64,000 nt of DNA, from the NCBI RefSeq assembly GCF_946482605.1, contig NZ_CAMLSE010000025.1:54067-118066 (forward strand), written 5' to 3'. Positions within the stretch are counted from its first letter, which is position 1. The number at the start of each line of letters is the position of its first letter. Under the pieces are notes generated by a model, which was not told where the DNA came from, made no database searches, and saw nothing but the letters and a program-made list of their open reading frames with translations. Source of the stretch: an uncultured Dyadobacter sp. Lineage in GTDB: Bacteria; Bacteroidota; Bacteroidia; Cytophagales; Spirosomataceae. Below, piece after piece: positions 1 to 9,034 of this stretch. Both the position numbers and the translations under genes were made by a program.

Positions 1-1312
1 TGAAGTTTTTCTCAAAACGGATATTGGTCCACCAGACGACCGTCAGCTTCCTGCGGATAATTTCCAATGCAAGATCGCGCAGCAATGCAGGCGGAGCGGC
101 TTCGTCGACAAAATGGAAGCCATTCTGCTGCGTTTGCTCAATGATTTCCTCAATTCGATCGCAGAGCAAGGCGGCCGTCATCGGTTCGTAACGACGGATA
201 TAATCCAGCGAAATGTCGCAGAAAGAGCATTTACCCCAATAACAGCCATGTGCCAGCGTCAGCTTGTTCCACCGCCCATCGCTCCACAAGCGGTGCATCG
301 GATTGACGATCTCGATTACCGAGAGATAGTCATTGAGGGGCAAATCGCTGTAATCCGGCGTACCGGTATCGCGCTGGGGTACGTCCTTTTCTTTGGCGCC
401 ATTGTGATAGACGACCTGGCCCTCAACCAGCGAATAAACCCTTTTCAGCAGCGAAAGCTCCCGTTCGCCGTCCAGGTATTCCAGCAGCGATTGCAACGGT
501 GCCTCGCCATCGTCCAGGCATACAAAATCAATATAGTTGAAAACCCGCGGCTCTTTCAATGAACGCAGTTCCGTATTCGCAAACCCTCCGCCCATGACGA
601 TTTCAATGTGCGGATAATGCCTTTTCAGATACTGCCCGCATTTAAACCCGCCATACAAATTGCCGGGAAACGGCACCGAGATGCAGACAATATCCGGATT
701 GTACTGCTTTACCTTTTTTTCCAGTACTTCTTTCAGTATCTCGGAAAGCAAGGTATCCGGCATTTCCAGCGCATTCTCCATTTCATCAAAGCTCGTCGCA
801 GAACGACCGAGCCGTTCGGCATACCTGCTGAAACCGAAATGCGGATCGATGGCCTCCTGAATCAGGTCGCCGAGATCTTCGAGGTAAAGCGTTGCAAAGT
901 GTCTGGCCTTGTCGTGAATACCCATTGTACCGAATGCCCAGTCAAGGTCTTCGAGCTGCTGAAAACGGCTTGCCTCGGGCAGATAATTACGGTCACAAAT
1001 GCTGTGGGCGAGCGTCGGGTTCCGGTTTTTCAGAAAACGGATCACCGGATCGATGGTACCGATGTAGTCGGCGCGAAGCGCATACACACGGAAACTATTG
1101 TCCGTCAGCTCAATATCCGACGCTTCAAGCATTGCAAACAGTTTTTTCAGTCCTTTGGAAGAAAACAGTTCCAGGATCACGTCTATCCCCAGATCAGCCT
1201 GATACGACTCCCGGCCAAGCGTGTTCAAAAAGCCTTTGAGGTAAGCGGTGGCGGGGTATGGCGTATTGAGCTGGGTAAATGGCGGGGTAATGAGCAGCGT
1301 TTTCTTTTTCAC
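1..1312 (-). CDS. B12-binding radical SAM protein, C-terminus outside the window
   Basis: The minus strand is open from a GTG at 1312 to the left edge, giving about 437 residues. The N-terminus (KKKTLLITPPFTQLNTPYPA) resembles cobalamin-binding radical SAM proteins, and a second typical stretch (YNPDIVCISVPFPGN) follows near residue 220. The iron-sulfur motif lies near residue 370 as HGCYWGKCSFC, with cysteine spacing C-x4-C-x2-C instead of the usual C-x3-C-x2-C. It is followed by VDEAAPPALLRDLA, as in radical SAM barrels. The substrate cannot be told. No in-frame ATG lies near the start, so GTG is the best choice. The gene is divergent from the Fic gene. The fold is likely; the reaction is unknown. 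Confidence 0.8.
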   Translation of the reverse strand, partial: MKKKTLLITPPFTQLNTPYPATAYLKGFLNTLGRESYQADLGIDVILELFSSKGLKKLFAMLEASDIELTDNSFRVYALRADYIGTIDPVIRFLKNRNPTLAHSICDRNYLPEASRFQQLEDLDWAFGTMGIHDKARHFATLYLEDLGDLIQEAIDPHFGFSRYAERLGRSATSFDEMENALEMPDTLLSEILKEVLEKKVKQYNPDIVCISVPFPGNLYGGFKCGQYLKRHYPHIEIVMGGGFANTELRSLKEPRVFNYIDFVCLDDGEAPLQSLLEYLDGERELSLLKRVYSLVEGQVVYHNGAKEKDVPQRDTGTPDYSDLPLNDYLSVIEIVNPMHRLWSDGRWNKLTLAHGCYWGKCSFCDISLDYIRRYEPMTAALLCDRIEEIIEQTQQNGFHFVDEAAPPALLRDLALEIIRRKLTVVWWTNIRFEKNF

Positions 1313-1404
1313 AGGAGCATGATTTCTTGGTGCAAAGGTAGGGGAAATGTATCAGAGGATATTAATTTGTAGCTTTACAACCCGTTATTTGATTGACACA
1401 CAAC

Positions 1405-2181
1405 ATGATGAAAATTCTCCCCTCCGACCTATTCACTTCCTACCTGGCGAAGCTTTCCAGAGACCTGCCCCAGGCGCTTGGTAATCTCAATCAGCAGGGC
1501 TTCCAGTCTGGCGAGTTCAATTTCTATACGTCAGTTGCCGTCATTTCGTCGTGTAGGATCGAAGGTGAAACGATCGAGCTGGATTCTTATCTCAAACACA
1601 AGATGCAACATGTTGAGTACTTACCCGAGCTTACTCAAAAACCCAATGACCTTTTCCGGGCATATGTTTTTGCAAAGGAAAACAGGCTTAATAAAGATAA
1701 ATTCCTGCAAGCACACTGCTTTATTTCAGAGCATTTGCTGCCTCAAAACCATCGTGGTGTGTATCGCCGTAATGAAATGGTGGTCATGGAGCATAATACA
1801 GGACGGATCCAGTTCGAAGCGGCACCTGCCGGCATACTTGTAGCGGAGATGGGAAAGCTTTGGGAAGACGTCGATACACTGCTTCGTCAGGATTTGTCTG
1901 TGGAAGAGGTGCTTTTCTACGCCTCCCTACTCCATTTGATCTTTGTCAGCATTCATCCGTTTAACGACGGCAACGGCAGGGCGGGCAGGTTACTGGAAAA
2001 GTGGTTTTTGGCCGATAAGCTAGGGCCCGTTGCATGGTATATCCAGTCCGAAAAGTTTTATTACCAGCATGTCAATGAGTATTATCTGAATTTGAACCGG
2101 CTTGGATTATTTTATGAAGAGCTGGATTTCAACAAAGCTGAGCGGTTTTTGATGATGTTGCCTGAGGCGTTGGATAGTTGA
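1405..2181 (+). CDS. Fic-family AMP-transferase (filamentation induced by cAMP protein)
   Basis: Fic proteins transfer AMP or another nucleotide moiety to a hydroxyl group of target proteins. The catalytic loop HPFNDGNGRAGR (about residues 184-195) fits HxFx(D/E)GNGRxxR, with the catalytic His, the acidic metal ligand and the anion-binding Arg all present. An N-terminal SCRIEG (about residues 49-54) fits the inhibitory motif (S/T)xxxE(G/N), so this is an intramolecularly inhibited (class II type) Fic with a Fic_N-like front part. The start is ATG 1405; the frame is also open from a TTG at 1393. It is a single gene with no FicA-type antitoxin beside it, which agrees with self-inhibition. Confidence 0.92.
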   Translation: MMKILPSDLFTSYLAKLSRDLPQALGNLNQQGFQSGEFNFYTSVAVISSCRIEGETIELDSYLKHKMQHVEYLPELTQKPNDLFRAYVFAKENRLNKDKFLQAHCFISEHLLPQNHRGVYRRNEMVVMEHNTGRIQFEAAPAGILVAEMGKLWEDVDTLLRQDLSVEEVLFYASLLHLIFVSIHPFNDGNGRAGRLLEKWFLADKLGPVAWYIQSEKFYYQHVNEYYLNLNRLGLFYEELDFNKAERFLMMLPEALDS

Positions 2182-2256
2182 AATAAGACGTTTGCATAAA
2201 TTTACGTTTAGGATATGGAGAGTTAGATATTATTTCACCAAAAGCAATCCTGCAAT

Positions 2257-2412
2257 ATGAAAGCGAAAGAAAAAACAAACAAAGGCTTTGATGTGATTAA
2301 AATGATGCGCGCTATCAAGGCCAAAATGTCTCGCGAAATGTATGGAATGACTCCCGAAGAGATTCAAGCTTATCTGGACCAGAAAAGAGCTAAACTCTAT
2401 TCCGGTTCATGA
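2257..2412 (+). CDS. Small unknown protein, 51 residues, antitoxin-like
   Basis: This short gene has a clear ATG (2257) and a TGA (2410-2412). The product is charged and helical (KGFDVIKMMRAIKAKMSREM, then TPEEIQAYLDQKR). The pattern 'FDxxKMMRxI...MTxEEIxxYL' resembles small Bacteroidota proteins often encoded just before type II toxins. That resemblance is from memory and no family is claimed. Nothing follows on the same strand, because the next gene is convergent and its stop lies 6 bases away. If it is an antitoxin it is therefore an orphan. It starts 75 bases after the fic stop and could be co-transcribed with fic. Confidence 0.6.
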   Translation: MKAKEKTNKGFDVIKMMRAIKAKMSREMYGMTPEEIQAYLDQKRAKLYSGS

Positions 2413-2417
2413 TCCCG

Positions 2418-3665
2418 TCAATGCGGCTCCGGATGTTCCAGATAATCATGGAAATTAACCGGAGCCATTCTCTTGCCTCGTTCCGGGTTTTTATACTGTG
2501 AAAACGCCCAAAGCACGTAGGAGGTGATATCCTGATAAAAGGCCGACCGTATCGGGAAAAGACCATCGCTGTTCCGCAACGCATTGGTGAAAAGCACGAC
2601 AGTGATATCCTCAGGACAATGCATCCAGACACTCCTGAAACCTTTGGGATTAGGAAGTCCGTAGCCCGAATACCACCAGCCATCGTGGTAACTGAATTTT
2701 CCCTCCGGCATAACGGCGCTGTAATTGCCCAATCCACCACTAAGCAACTCATCCCGGATTTCCTGCGTGATCACGGCCGAATTACCGGGCGAAAATAATG
2801 CGTCATAAACTTTAATTGCATCATTGGCCGAGAGATAAACCCCATACCCGCCTGTCGTCGAGGTAAAATCGCCCGGGTCAAAGCCGAACTCGCCCGAATA
2901 GGGAAAATCAAAACCGTAAGTCGGTGTAGGCATGCCATTAAGCAAGAACTCTCCGGTTACGACGCCAGCCTTTTCGAGCAAGTTTTTCCTGACATAATCC
3001 TCGTAGCTTCTGCTCGTATAGAAAGCGTCATTGGTATCACCACCTGTCATCTGCAATCCGGAAATCACCGGAATCAGTACTCGAAAAAGGCCGAAATTAG
3101 CATTCTGATAGCAGAACTGCCCGCGGTTTTCTTTTGTGATCCCTTTTGCGATCAGCGCTTTCAAGCCGTCCCAGATATTTTCACCATATGCTCCATTCCG
3201 GCAATTTTCGCCCAGCCCGACTATCCCGCTGGTGTGCGTGAGAAGATCCTTGAATGTGATGAGTTCCACATTCGGGCCTATGACCCAGTTTTTCGGCAGG
3301 TAACCTACAATTTTATCACTGGTTCTGATCCCCTTTTCTTTTGCCAGTTTCAGAAACGCCGCCGCGGTGAGTGTCTTGGTCATGCTGGCGATCTGCATTT
3401 TAGTGTCCAGCGTGACGGCCTTATCCTGCCCCGTTTCCTGCTTTCTGGCCTGCAATCCACCGGCTCCCGACCCTAGCAGTTCGTTTCGCTTGAAAACGGC
3501 AAAACTATACCCAAAGCCCCGGTCTTTCAGCGAATCGTTCAGAATCGTTACGAAGTGTTTGGCGGGGTCGTCGCGGACGGGATCGGGATCGTTATCCTTT
3601 TTACAGGTAGCAAGAAATGCTATCACGCAAATCAGAATGAAAACCCGGTAAAAATGTAGCTTCAT
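2418..3665 (-). CDS. Lipoprotein serine hydrolase, class C beta-lactamase / DD-peptidase family
   Basis: The protein has a signal peptide with lipobox LATC (Cys at about residue 21), so it is expected as an envelope lipoprotein. The penicillin-binding-protein-like fold of the class C beta-lactamase family is shown by the SxxK motif SMTK (about residues 94-97), the YxN motif YQN (about 186-188) and a YHDG stretch near residue 340 where the third KTG/HxG motif is expected. Such proteins hydrolyse esters, peptides or D-amino-acid peptides; the substrate is not visible. The start is ATG 3665, which places the signal peptide correctly; the frame is open to a TTG at 3683. It is divergent from the phosphatase gene that follows. 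Confidence 0.88.
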   Translation of the reverse strand: MKLHFYRVFILICVIAFLATCKKDNDPDPVRDDPAKHFVTILNDSLKDRGFGYSFAVFKRNELLGSGAGGLQARKQETGQDKAVTLDTKMQIASMTKTLTAAAFLKLAKEKGIRTSDKIVGYLPKNWVIGPNVELITFKDLLTHTSGIVGLGENCRNGAYGENIWDGLKALIAKGITKENRGQFCYQNANFGLFRVLIPVISGLQMTGGDTNDAFYTSRSYEDYVRKNLLEKAGVVTGEFLLNGMPTPTYGFDFPYSGEFGFDPGDFTSTTGGYGVYLSANDAIKVYDALFSPGNSAVITQEIRDELLSGGLGNYSAVMPEGKFSYHDGWWYSGYGLPNPKGFRSVWMHCPEDITVVLFTNALRNSDGLFPIRSAFYQDITSYVLWAFSQYKNPERGKRMAPVNFHDYLEHPEPH

Positions 3666-3763
3666 GGCATGCAATATTATCAATATGTAAAATGGAAACA
3701 GCTGCTAGTCCGATTGCCTTTCAAACCGGTAATATTGTGACCACATTGTGTTTACCAGCTCCT

Positions 3764-5167
3764 ATGCAGTACTTCAATCACTTCTATTTCAAATACGGCT
3801 GTGCGGCTGTTCTACTGATCGTCGGCCGGCTCTCTGTTTTTGCGCAGCAAAATAAAACCTATCCCGCTTCCGCATTTCCAGACCGCGTCATCCTTGGTTA
3901 CAAAGGAAATCCGGCAACTTCACAGGCGGTCAACTGGCGCACGGATTCTACTGTGACCGATGCCGTAGCCGCCATTCACGAAGCCGATCCCTCGCCCGAC
4001 TTTCCTACCAAAGCCCGCACGATAAAAGTCGTCACACAGCGCGTTGTGCTAGACGGCAAAACGATACTTTATCACGAGGCTAATTTCAGCGATTTAAAAC
4101 CCTCAACCCAATACGCCTACCGGGTAGGCGATGGCAGGCACTGGAGTGAATGGTTTCATTTCAAAACCGCCTCCGACAAACCCGCGCCGGTCTCGTTCCT
4201 ATACTTCGGAGATGCCCAGAACGACATCCGCTCGCTGTGGTCCCGTGCCATACGCGGCGCATTCGCGACCATGCCCAAGGCGAACCTGATGATCCATGCG
4301 GGCGACCTCATCAACAATTCCAATGCGGATCACCAATGGGGCGAATGGTTTGAAGCCGGTGGCTGGATCAACGGAATGGTCCCTAACCTCGCCACACCGG
4401 GCAACCACGAATATTTTCGCGACGAGAACAAAAAGCTGATGGTCTCGATGCACTGGAAGCCCCAGTTCGCATTGCCGGAAAACGGTCCGGAAGGCCTTTC
4501 GGAAACAGCCTATTACATCGATTACCAGGGTATCAGGTTTATTTCAATGGATTCGCAGGCCGCGATCCTCGACCCGGCTACAATGGAAAAGCAGGCTGCC
4601 TGGTTCGAACAAATTACGACCAACAACCCGAACCGCTGGACCGTCGTCATTCATCACCATCCGATCTATTCCACCAAAAATGGCCGTGACAATGATGAAT
4701 GGCGTGCCAAAATGGAACCTTTGTATAAAAAACACAAGATTGATATCGTACTGCAAGGCCATGATCACACCTATGGGCGCGGGATTAATATTCCGGTGGG
4801 ACAGAGTCGCAAAAAGCCCGACGGCCCCATTTATGTCGTGTCCGTAAGCGGCCCCAAAATGTACGATATCGGTCTCCAAAACTGGATGGACCGCGCCGCT
4901 TCCAACACCCAGCTCTACCAAGCCATTACCATCGATCAGAATAAACTATCCTTTAAGGCTTTCACGGTCAATGGCGATCTGTACGATGCATTTGATTTAA
5001 GCAAAGACAAAAACGGCGTGAATACGCTTGTGGAGCTTTCAAACACATTAAAAATGAAAGAAAGGCTCGATCTGCCCGAGCATTACATGAAGACATTCAA
5101 AGACGAAGAGCTTAAAGAGTATAACCAGCGGTACCAGGAATACAAAAAACGCAAAGGCATTAAATAA
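3764..5167 (+). CDS. Secreted metallophosphoesterase, purple acid phosphatase type
   Basis: A signal peptide (residues 1-27, ending VFAQ) is followed by a fibronectin-III-like purple acid phosphatase N-domain (LGYKGNPATSQAVNWRT; ...FSDLKPSTQYAYRVGDG) and a calcineurin-like phosphoesterase domain. The metal-ligand motifs appear in order: FGDAQND, AGDLINN, GNHEYF, HHHPIY and GHDHTYGR. This supports a two-metal phosphoesterase acting outside the cytoplasmic membrane, probably on phosphomonoesters. ATG 3764 is chosen because the signal peptide starts there; an upstream in-frame ATG at 3692 would add 24 residues with no signal-like character. A strong bidirectional terminator follows. Confidence 0.9.
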   Translation: MQYFNHFYFKYGCAAVLLIVGRLSVFAQQNKTYPASAFPDRVILGYKGNPATSQAVNWRTDSTVTDAVAAIHEADPSPDFPTKARTIKVVTQRVVLDGKTILYHEANFSDLKPSTQYAYRVGDGRHWSEWFHFKTASDKPAPVSFLYFGDAQNDIRSLWSRAIRGAFATMPKANLMIHAGDLINNSNADHQWGEWFEAGGWINGMVPNLATPGNHEYFRDENKKLMVSMHWKPQFALPENGPEGLSETAYYIDYQGIRFISMDSQAAILDPATMEKQAAWFEQITTNNPNRWTVVIHHHPIYSTKNGRDNDEWRAKMEPLYKKHKIDIVLQGHDHTYGRGINIPVGQSRKKPDGPIYVVSVSGPKMYDIGLQNWMDRAASNTQLYQAITIDQNKLSFKAFTVNGDLYDAFDLSKDKNGVNTLVELSNTLKMKERLDLPEHYMKTFKDEELKEYNQRYQEYKKRKGIK

Positions 5168-5196
5168 CAGTGCAATTGGTGTCCATGAGTGGCCAA

Positions 5197-5227
5197 AAGA
5201 CGCCTTGCCGGACTGGCAAGGCGTCTT
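5197..5227. terminator. Bidirectional terminator between convergent genes
   Basis: A perfect 13-bp inverted repeat (aagacgccttgcc / ggcaaggcgtctt) with a 5-base loop (5210-5214) lies between the phosphatase stop and the stop of the convergent 994-residue gene. A-rich bases on the left and T-rich bases on the right allow it to act in both directions. Confidence 0.85.
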
Positions 5228-5235
5228 CGTCCCAT

Positions 5236-8220
5236 TCACTTCAATTTCACCGCATACAATGCTCCTCGTCCGGTAATAAACAACGTATCATTGTTCGCAC
5301 CCGCCACGACAATCGTAGCCGGTCGCTCCGGCGTTTCGATCATCCCAATTTCTTTTCCGGACGGATCAAACACATATACCTGCCCATCCGCTATGTACAC
5401 ATTACCTTCCCCATCAACAGCCGAGCTAAACTCACCTTTTTCAGCAAAAAGTTGCGGTTCTGATAAATGTCCGTTTGGCCCGACATGAAACCGGACCGTC
5501 CTTTTCAGGTACTCGTCGGCCCCATACAGCACCTTGCCGGGATAACCTTCTACCAGCGCATTCGAGCGGGCGAGGTCGTACACGACGGGCACAATCGTAA
5601 CCCCGTCCGGTGCCAGCCAGCATTCTTTAAACGGGTTGGTACTCACTTTCAGGAAATCGCCGGAGTCACGTCTTCTGTTCGAAGGATTCAGGGTTTTAAT
5701 AATGCTGTTAACCTTCTCCACAGGTACTTTTTGCATTAAATGCATTGTTTCCTCGGGCTGCTCAGGATTCATCGCATACACCAACGTCCCGAAACCGCTG
5801 TTGCCCCAGCCACTGAATGAGGTGCCGGCGGCATCCGGCGGGTTAGGAAAGGTTTCAGGCTGTCCATGGAGCAGGTAGCCCGGCCTGGGTACGTATTTGA
5901 ACACCACCAGCAGATTATCCTTCGTATCGCAGCCCAGCGAAAGCGGCTCCCATGGGAAATCAGCTACAAGGGTCAGTGCATTGGTTTCCACAGACCATTT
6001 GTATATCCTCCTCGCCTTCGACTCGCTGAAATATACATTCCCCCGGCTATCGCGGCAAATACCGTCCGCAAATTCGAAACCTTTCGACAGTTGGATAACC
6101 TTGCCCGGTGCCAGTTGCGCCGGTTTCGCTTCTGGAATGTCGATTACCAGCCTATTGAACTCCCATGGACGGATCTCCGCACCCGAATTCATGTCGAACA
6201 ACGGAACGGTCGACGGATATTTCGTCTGACTGTAATTGTGCACATTCAGGAATTCGAGCCGGCGGTTGTTCCACGAGCGGATGGAATACGGGTAGGGCGT
6301 ACTGACCCGGATCACGCGGAACATATAGAGGTTTGCAAAAACCATATCGCTGCATCCCTCAATTTCAAGCGGCTGGCATTCCGAGCTCTCCTTGCTCTCT
6401 TCTTCCAGCTGCAAAGCGTACACTTTCCAGTTTGAAACGTTCTTGAAACGCACCTCATTACGCACATGGTGCTCTACCGACATCGCATACACGCGCCCGG
6501 GTGTGGACGTGTACGACACATAGGCACCCGAGGTCGCAAAAGTATTGGCCGTCCAGATATTCTTGAAGGTACCGCCTCCCCCGTTGGTCACCCATAAGCT
6601 CCAGTACTGGGTATCCCAGAACTGCTCATTGCCGGTATGTGACGAATTGTTCAATGTATTTTGTCCCGGACGCTTGCGCGTAATGTTGCCGTGTCCGCCC
6701 AGAAATTTTACGTCATTGACATAGGAGCTGGCCCCGGCCATCCATTTCAATCCAACTGCCCGCGTATTGCTTGCGGCGGTCGAGATACCGATGCCGGTCA
6801 GAATATTACCGCCGCCTTTGGATGATTCCACCATCGGCTTCGGCGGACCGAAGCTTCCGAACGACTCGGTGTTGTCCTGCAAAATAAATTGCGTCGCGAC
6901 CGGATTCAGGCCGATCAATGCGGTTTTTTCCTTCAATTTCAGCGTTTCGGTAATACGGTACCAGCCTTGCGGAACGTAAATGACATCGTGCTGGTCGATA
7001 GCCGCCTGAATGGCCTTGGTATCGTCGGTTACACCGTCTCCTTTTGCACCCAGTGCTTTCAGGTTTACCCAGGTTTTAATGTCGGGGAAAGCGGGAATGT
7101 CTTTGGGGAACGGTACTGGTTCCGTTTTCAATGGTTCCAGATCCTGCGACGTTCTGTGTACCGGCCTGGCGGCGAGACCTTCCATTTGCAACCCGTGGTT
7201 GAACATTTTGACCTTATAGAGCTCCCCAGTACCGACAACCTGCTTTCCGCTAATCCGATAACTGGCAAGCACAGGCACCTTTTTACAAACTATATTTTTC
7301 AAACTGATCTGGGTATACGCATTGTTTTCATTGCTGATCACGAATGCAGGCCCGGTCACGTTTTCAAGTCGACTATCTTCGATAAACAGCTTTTCATAAA
7401 AATTGGGATTAATTTCCAGCACGGTCGGGACATTCTTCACCGTCATCCGGACGATCGTCAAGCCCGACTCCTGGGAACGGATAGCGGCTTTCCGCTGGCC
7501 TTCAAAATAGGTATCCACCATCATGAACTGCCATCCCGGCGATGGCTTGAAGGTGTAAATACCATAGTCGCCTCCGAAAAACCGTACATCCTCCATTTCA
7601 TTTCCTACGTCAAACATCCCCGCCTTGCCGGCTCCCGCGTGGATATCCACGTGCGAAATAAAGCTGTGCTGCGCAAAATGGGTCCGTAATGCCACCGCCG
7701 AGGGGTTACCGGCCCCGATACGAAGGTCTATGTTGGACATGGCACTGTAAAATGTGCTCGCGCCCGCGTCGGGAATGGGCTGGCCTTCCTTTGGGATCGA
7801 TGAAGTAAACCAAAACATGTATTTCGCATTACCCTTGTCCTGCGGGTACTCCTGCTGGAAACCCGGCGCATTATCTGCCAGAACGATTATTGGGCGTTTC
7901 GCACCATACCCTATTACCCGAACGGCAGTCGGAATGTAAATGGTTTTACTAATCCTGTAAGTCCCCTCCGGGATGAAGACAATGCCGAAGTTATAATTGT
8001 TTTTCACCTCATTGATGGCCCGTTGCAGCTCGTCAGAGACGTCGGTTTTCCCGTCGCTCGTGATCTTAAAGTTTTCGGGAGTGAAATAAACCGCATCCTC
8101 ATCCTGTAAGCGAGCCGTGTAAAACGACCTGCTGTCGTTGGTGACCGTCTTTTTCTTTTGCGCAATGGCTATCTGTTGTACCGAGACGATCAGTACAAGC
8201 ATTAATATTTTCTTTAACAT
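5236..8220 (-). CDS. Secreted double pectate-lyase-type beta-helix protein with C-terminal beta-propeller
   Basis: The protein has 994 residues. After a signal peptide (residues 1-20, ending AIAQ) comes a first pectate_lyase_3-type right-handed helix (about 45-330; GKTDVSDELQRAINE, VFIPEGTYRIS). A second begins near 385 (LGAKGDGVTDDTKAIQAAID, IYVPQGWYRIT). The last 270 residues look like an SMP-30/gluconolactonase or NHL propeller (FADGICRDSRGNVYFSESK; SSAVDGEGNVYIADGQVYVF). Helices of this type bind or cleave polysaccharides, but no specific lyase residues could be placed. It is the last gene of a three-gene run with the ThuA gene 6 bases upstream. Confidence 0.85.
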   Translation of the reverse strand: MLKKILMLVLIVSVQQIAIAQKKKTVTNDSRSFYTARLQDEDAVYFTPENFKITSDGKTDVSDELQRAINEVKNNYNFGIVFIPEGTYRISKTIYIPTAVRVIGYGAKRPIIVLADNAPGFQQEYPQDKGNAKYMFWFTSSIPKEGQPIPDAGASTFYSAMSNIDLRIGAGNPSAVALRTHFAQHSFISHVDIHAGAGKAGMFDVGNEMEDVRFFGGDYGIYTFKPSPGWQFMMVDTYFEGQRKAAIRSQESGLTIVRMTVKNVPTVLEINPNFYEKLFIEDSRLENVTGPAFVISNENNAYTQISLKNIVCKKVPVLASYRISGKQVVGTGELYKVKMFNHGLQMEGLAARPVHRTSQDLEPLKTEPVPFPKDIPAFPDIKTWVNLKALGAKGDGVTDDTKAIQAAIDQHDVIYVPQGWYRITETLKLKEKTALIGLNPVATQFILQDNTESFGSFGPPKPMVESSKGGGNILTGIGISTAASNTRAVGLKWMAGASSYVNDVKFLGGHGNITRKRPGQNTLNNSSHTGNEQFWDTQYWSLWVTNGGGGTFKNIWTANTFATSGAYVSYTSTPGRVYAMSVEHHVRNEVRFKNVSNWKVYALQLEEESKESSECQPLEIEGCSDMVFANLYMFRVIRVSTPYPYSIRSWNNRRLEFLNVHNYSQTKYPSTVPLFDMNSGAEIRPWEFNRLVIDIPEAKPAQLAPGKVIQLSKGFEFADGICRDSRGNVYFSESKARRIYKWSVETNALTLVADFPWEPLSLGCDTKDNLLVVFKYVPRPGYLLHGQPETFPNPPDAAGTSFSGWGNSGFGTLVYAMNPEQPEETMHLMQKVPVEKVNSIIKTLNPSNRRRDSGDFLKVSTNPFKECWLAPDGVTIVPVVYDLARSNALVEGYPGKVLYGADEYLKRTVRFHVGPNGHLSEPQLFAEKGEFSSAVDGEGNVYIADGQVYVFDPSGKEIGMIETPERPATIVVAGANNDTLFITGRGALYAVKLK

Positions 8221-8226
8221 GTCCGG

Positions 8227-9000
8227 TTATCGCTTTGCCGCCCAGAAAATGGCGTTTTTGAAAATGGTTTTGTAAACGTCGCTCTCGAACAGCACCGGCG
8301 AATGCCCCATGAAAATGTAAATATTGCGGGCCTTCATTTTCGGGTTCGACCAGATGACCGGGTGGTCCCCCATTTTGACCTTAGAATCCGGAGAATAAGT
8401 CGATTCGTCGACGCTCGCGATCACGTCCACATTCGGGCGCGGACTTTTGTCATAGATGTACCATTCTTCTTTCCGGACAGCAAAAGAGGCAGGCACTCCC
8501 TTCATGACCGGATGTTTCCTGTTTTCAACTTTCACCGTAGCAGCGGCGAAGTCGGCGATGTAATTTTTGTAGCGGATACCGCCCATGAAGTCGGAAAACC
8601 AGGGCCATATTTTATAACCATCAAACTCTCCGAGCAAGGTAGCATGGTGAAAGCCGATCCATCCGCCTTTACCTTCATTGATATACTTCTCAAATGCCGT
8701 CGCCGCCTCTGGTTTCCACGCGTAAGGGACATAGTCGAGCTGGATAATGAGCTGATATTTGGACAAATAAACTTCATTGATCGGATCAGTCTTATCGATG
8801 TAATCAATGGCAAAGTTGCTTTTCGCAGCCAGCGAGTCGAGCCACACCCGGGCGACTTTGGAATAGGCAATGTGATGACCACCGGGCTCAGCCATAGCGA
8901 GCACACGAAATTTTGGTGCCTGCGCGAGGCAGCTAAGGCTCAGCGCCAGCAGCCAGGGCAGAAGGAAACAAACCGGGAACCTCCCGAACACATTTTTCAT
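8227..9000 (-). CDS. ThuA-domain secreted protein
   Basis: The 257-residue protein begins with a signal peptide (to about residue 26, CLAQ). It then shows the ThuA fold, a class I glutamine-amidotransferase-like fold: FRVLAMAEPGGHHIAYSKVA, KYQLIIQLDYVPYAW, KGGWIGFHHATL, DFMGGIRYKNY, KHPVMKGVP and IFMGHSPVLFES. ThuA-like proteins often occur beside secreted sugar-processing genes, and their reaction is mostly unproven. It lies 6 bases before the beta-helix gene and 34 bases after the CocE-type gene on the same strand, so an operon is likely. Confidence 0.9.
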   Translation of the reverse strand: MKNVFGRFPVCFLLPWLLALSLSCLAQAPKFRVLAMAEPGGHHIAYSKVARVWLDSLAAKSNFAIDYIDKTDPINEVYLSKYQLIIQLDYVPYAWKPEAATAFEKYINEGKGGWIGFHHATLLGEFDGYKIWPWFSDFMGGIRYKNYIADFAAATVKVENRKHPVMKGVPASFAVRKEEWYIYDKSPRPNVDVIASVDESTYSPDSKVKMGDHPVIWSNPKMKARNIYIFMGHSPVLFESDVYKTIFKNAIFWAAKR

Positions 9001-9034
9001 AGGATTTAGGATTAAAAGGGTAATTATGGTCTTT

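Noticed and set aside
113..1372. Several plus-strand open frames of 66 to 254 residues
   Set aside because: They lie antisense to the radical SAM gene, whose translation shows clear family motifs; the plus-strand products have no protein-like pattern.
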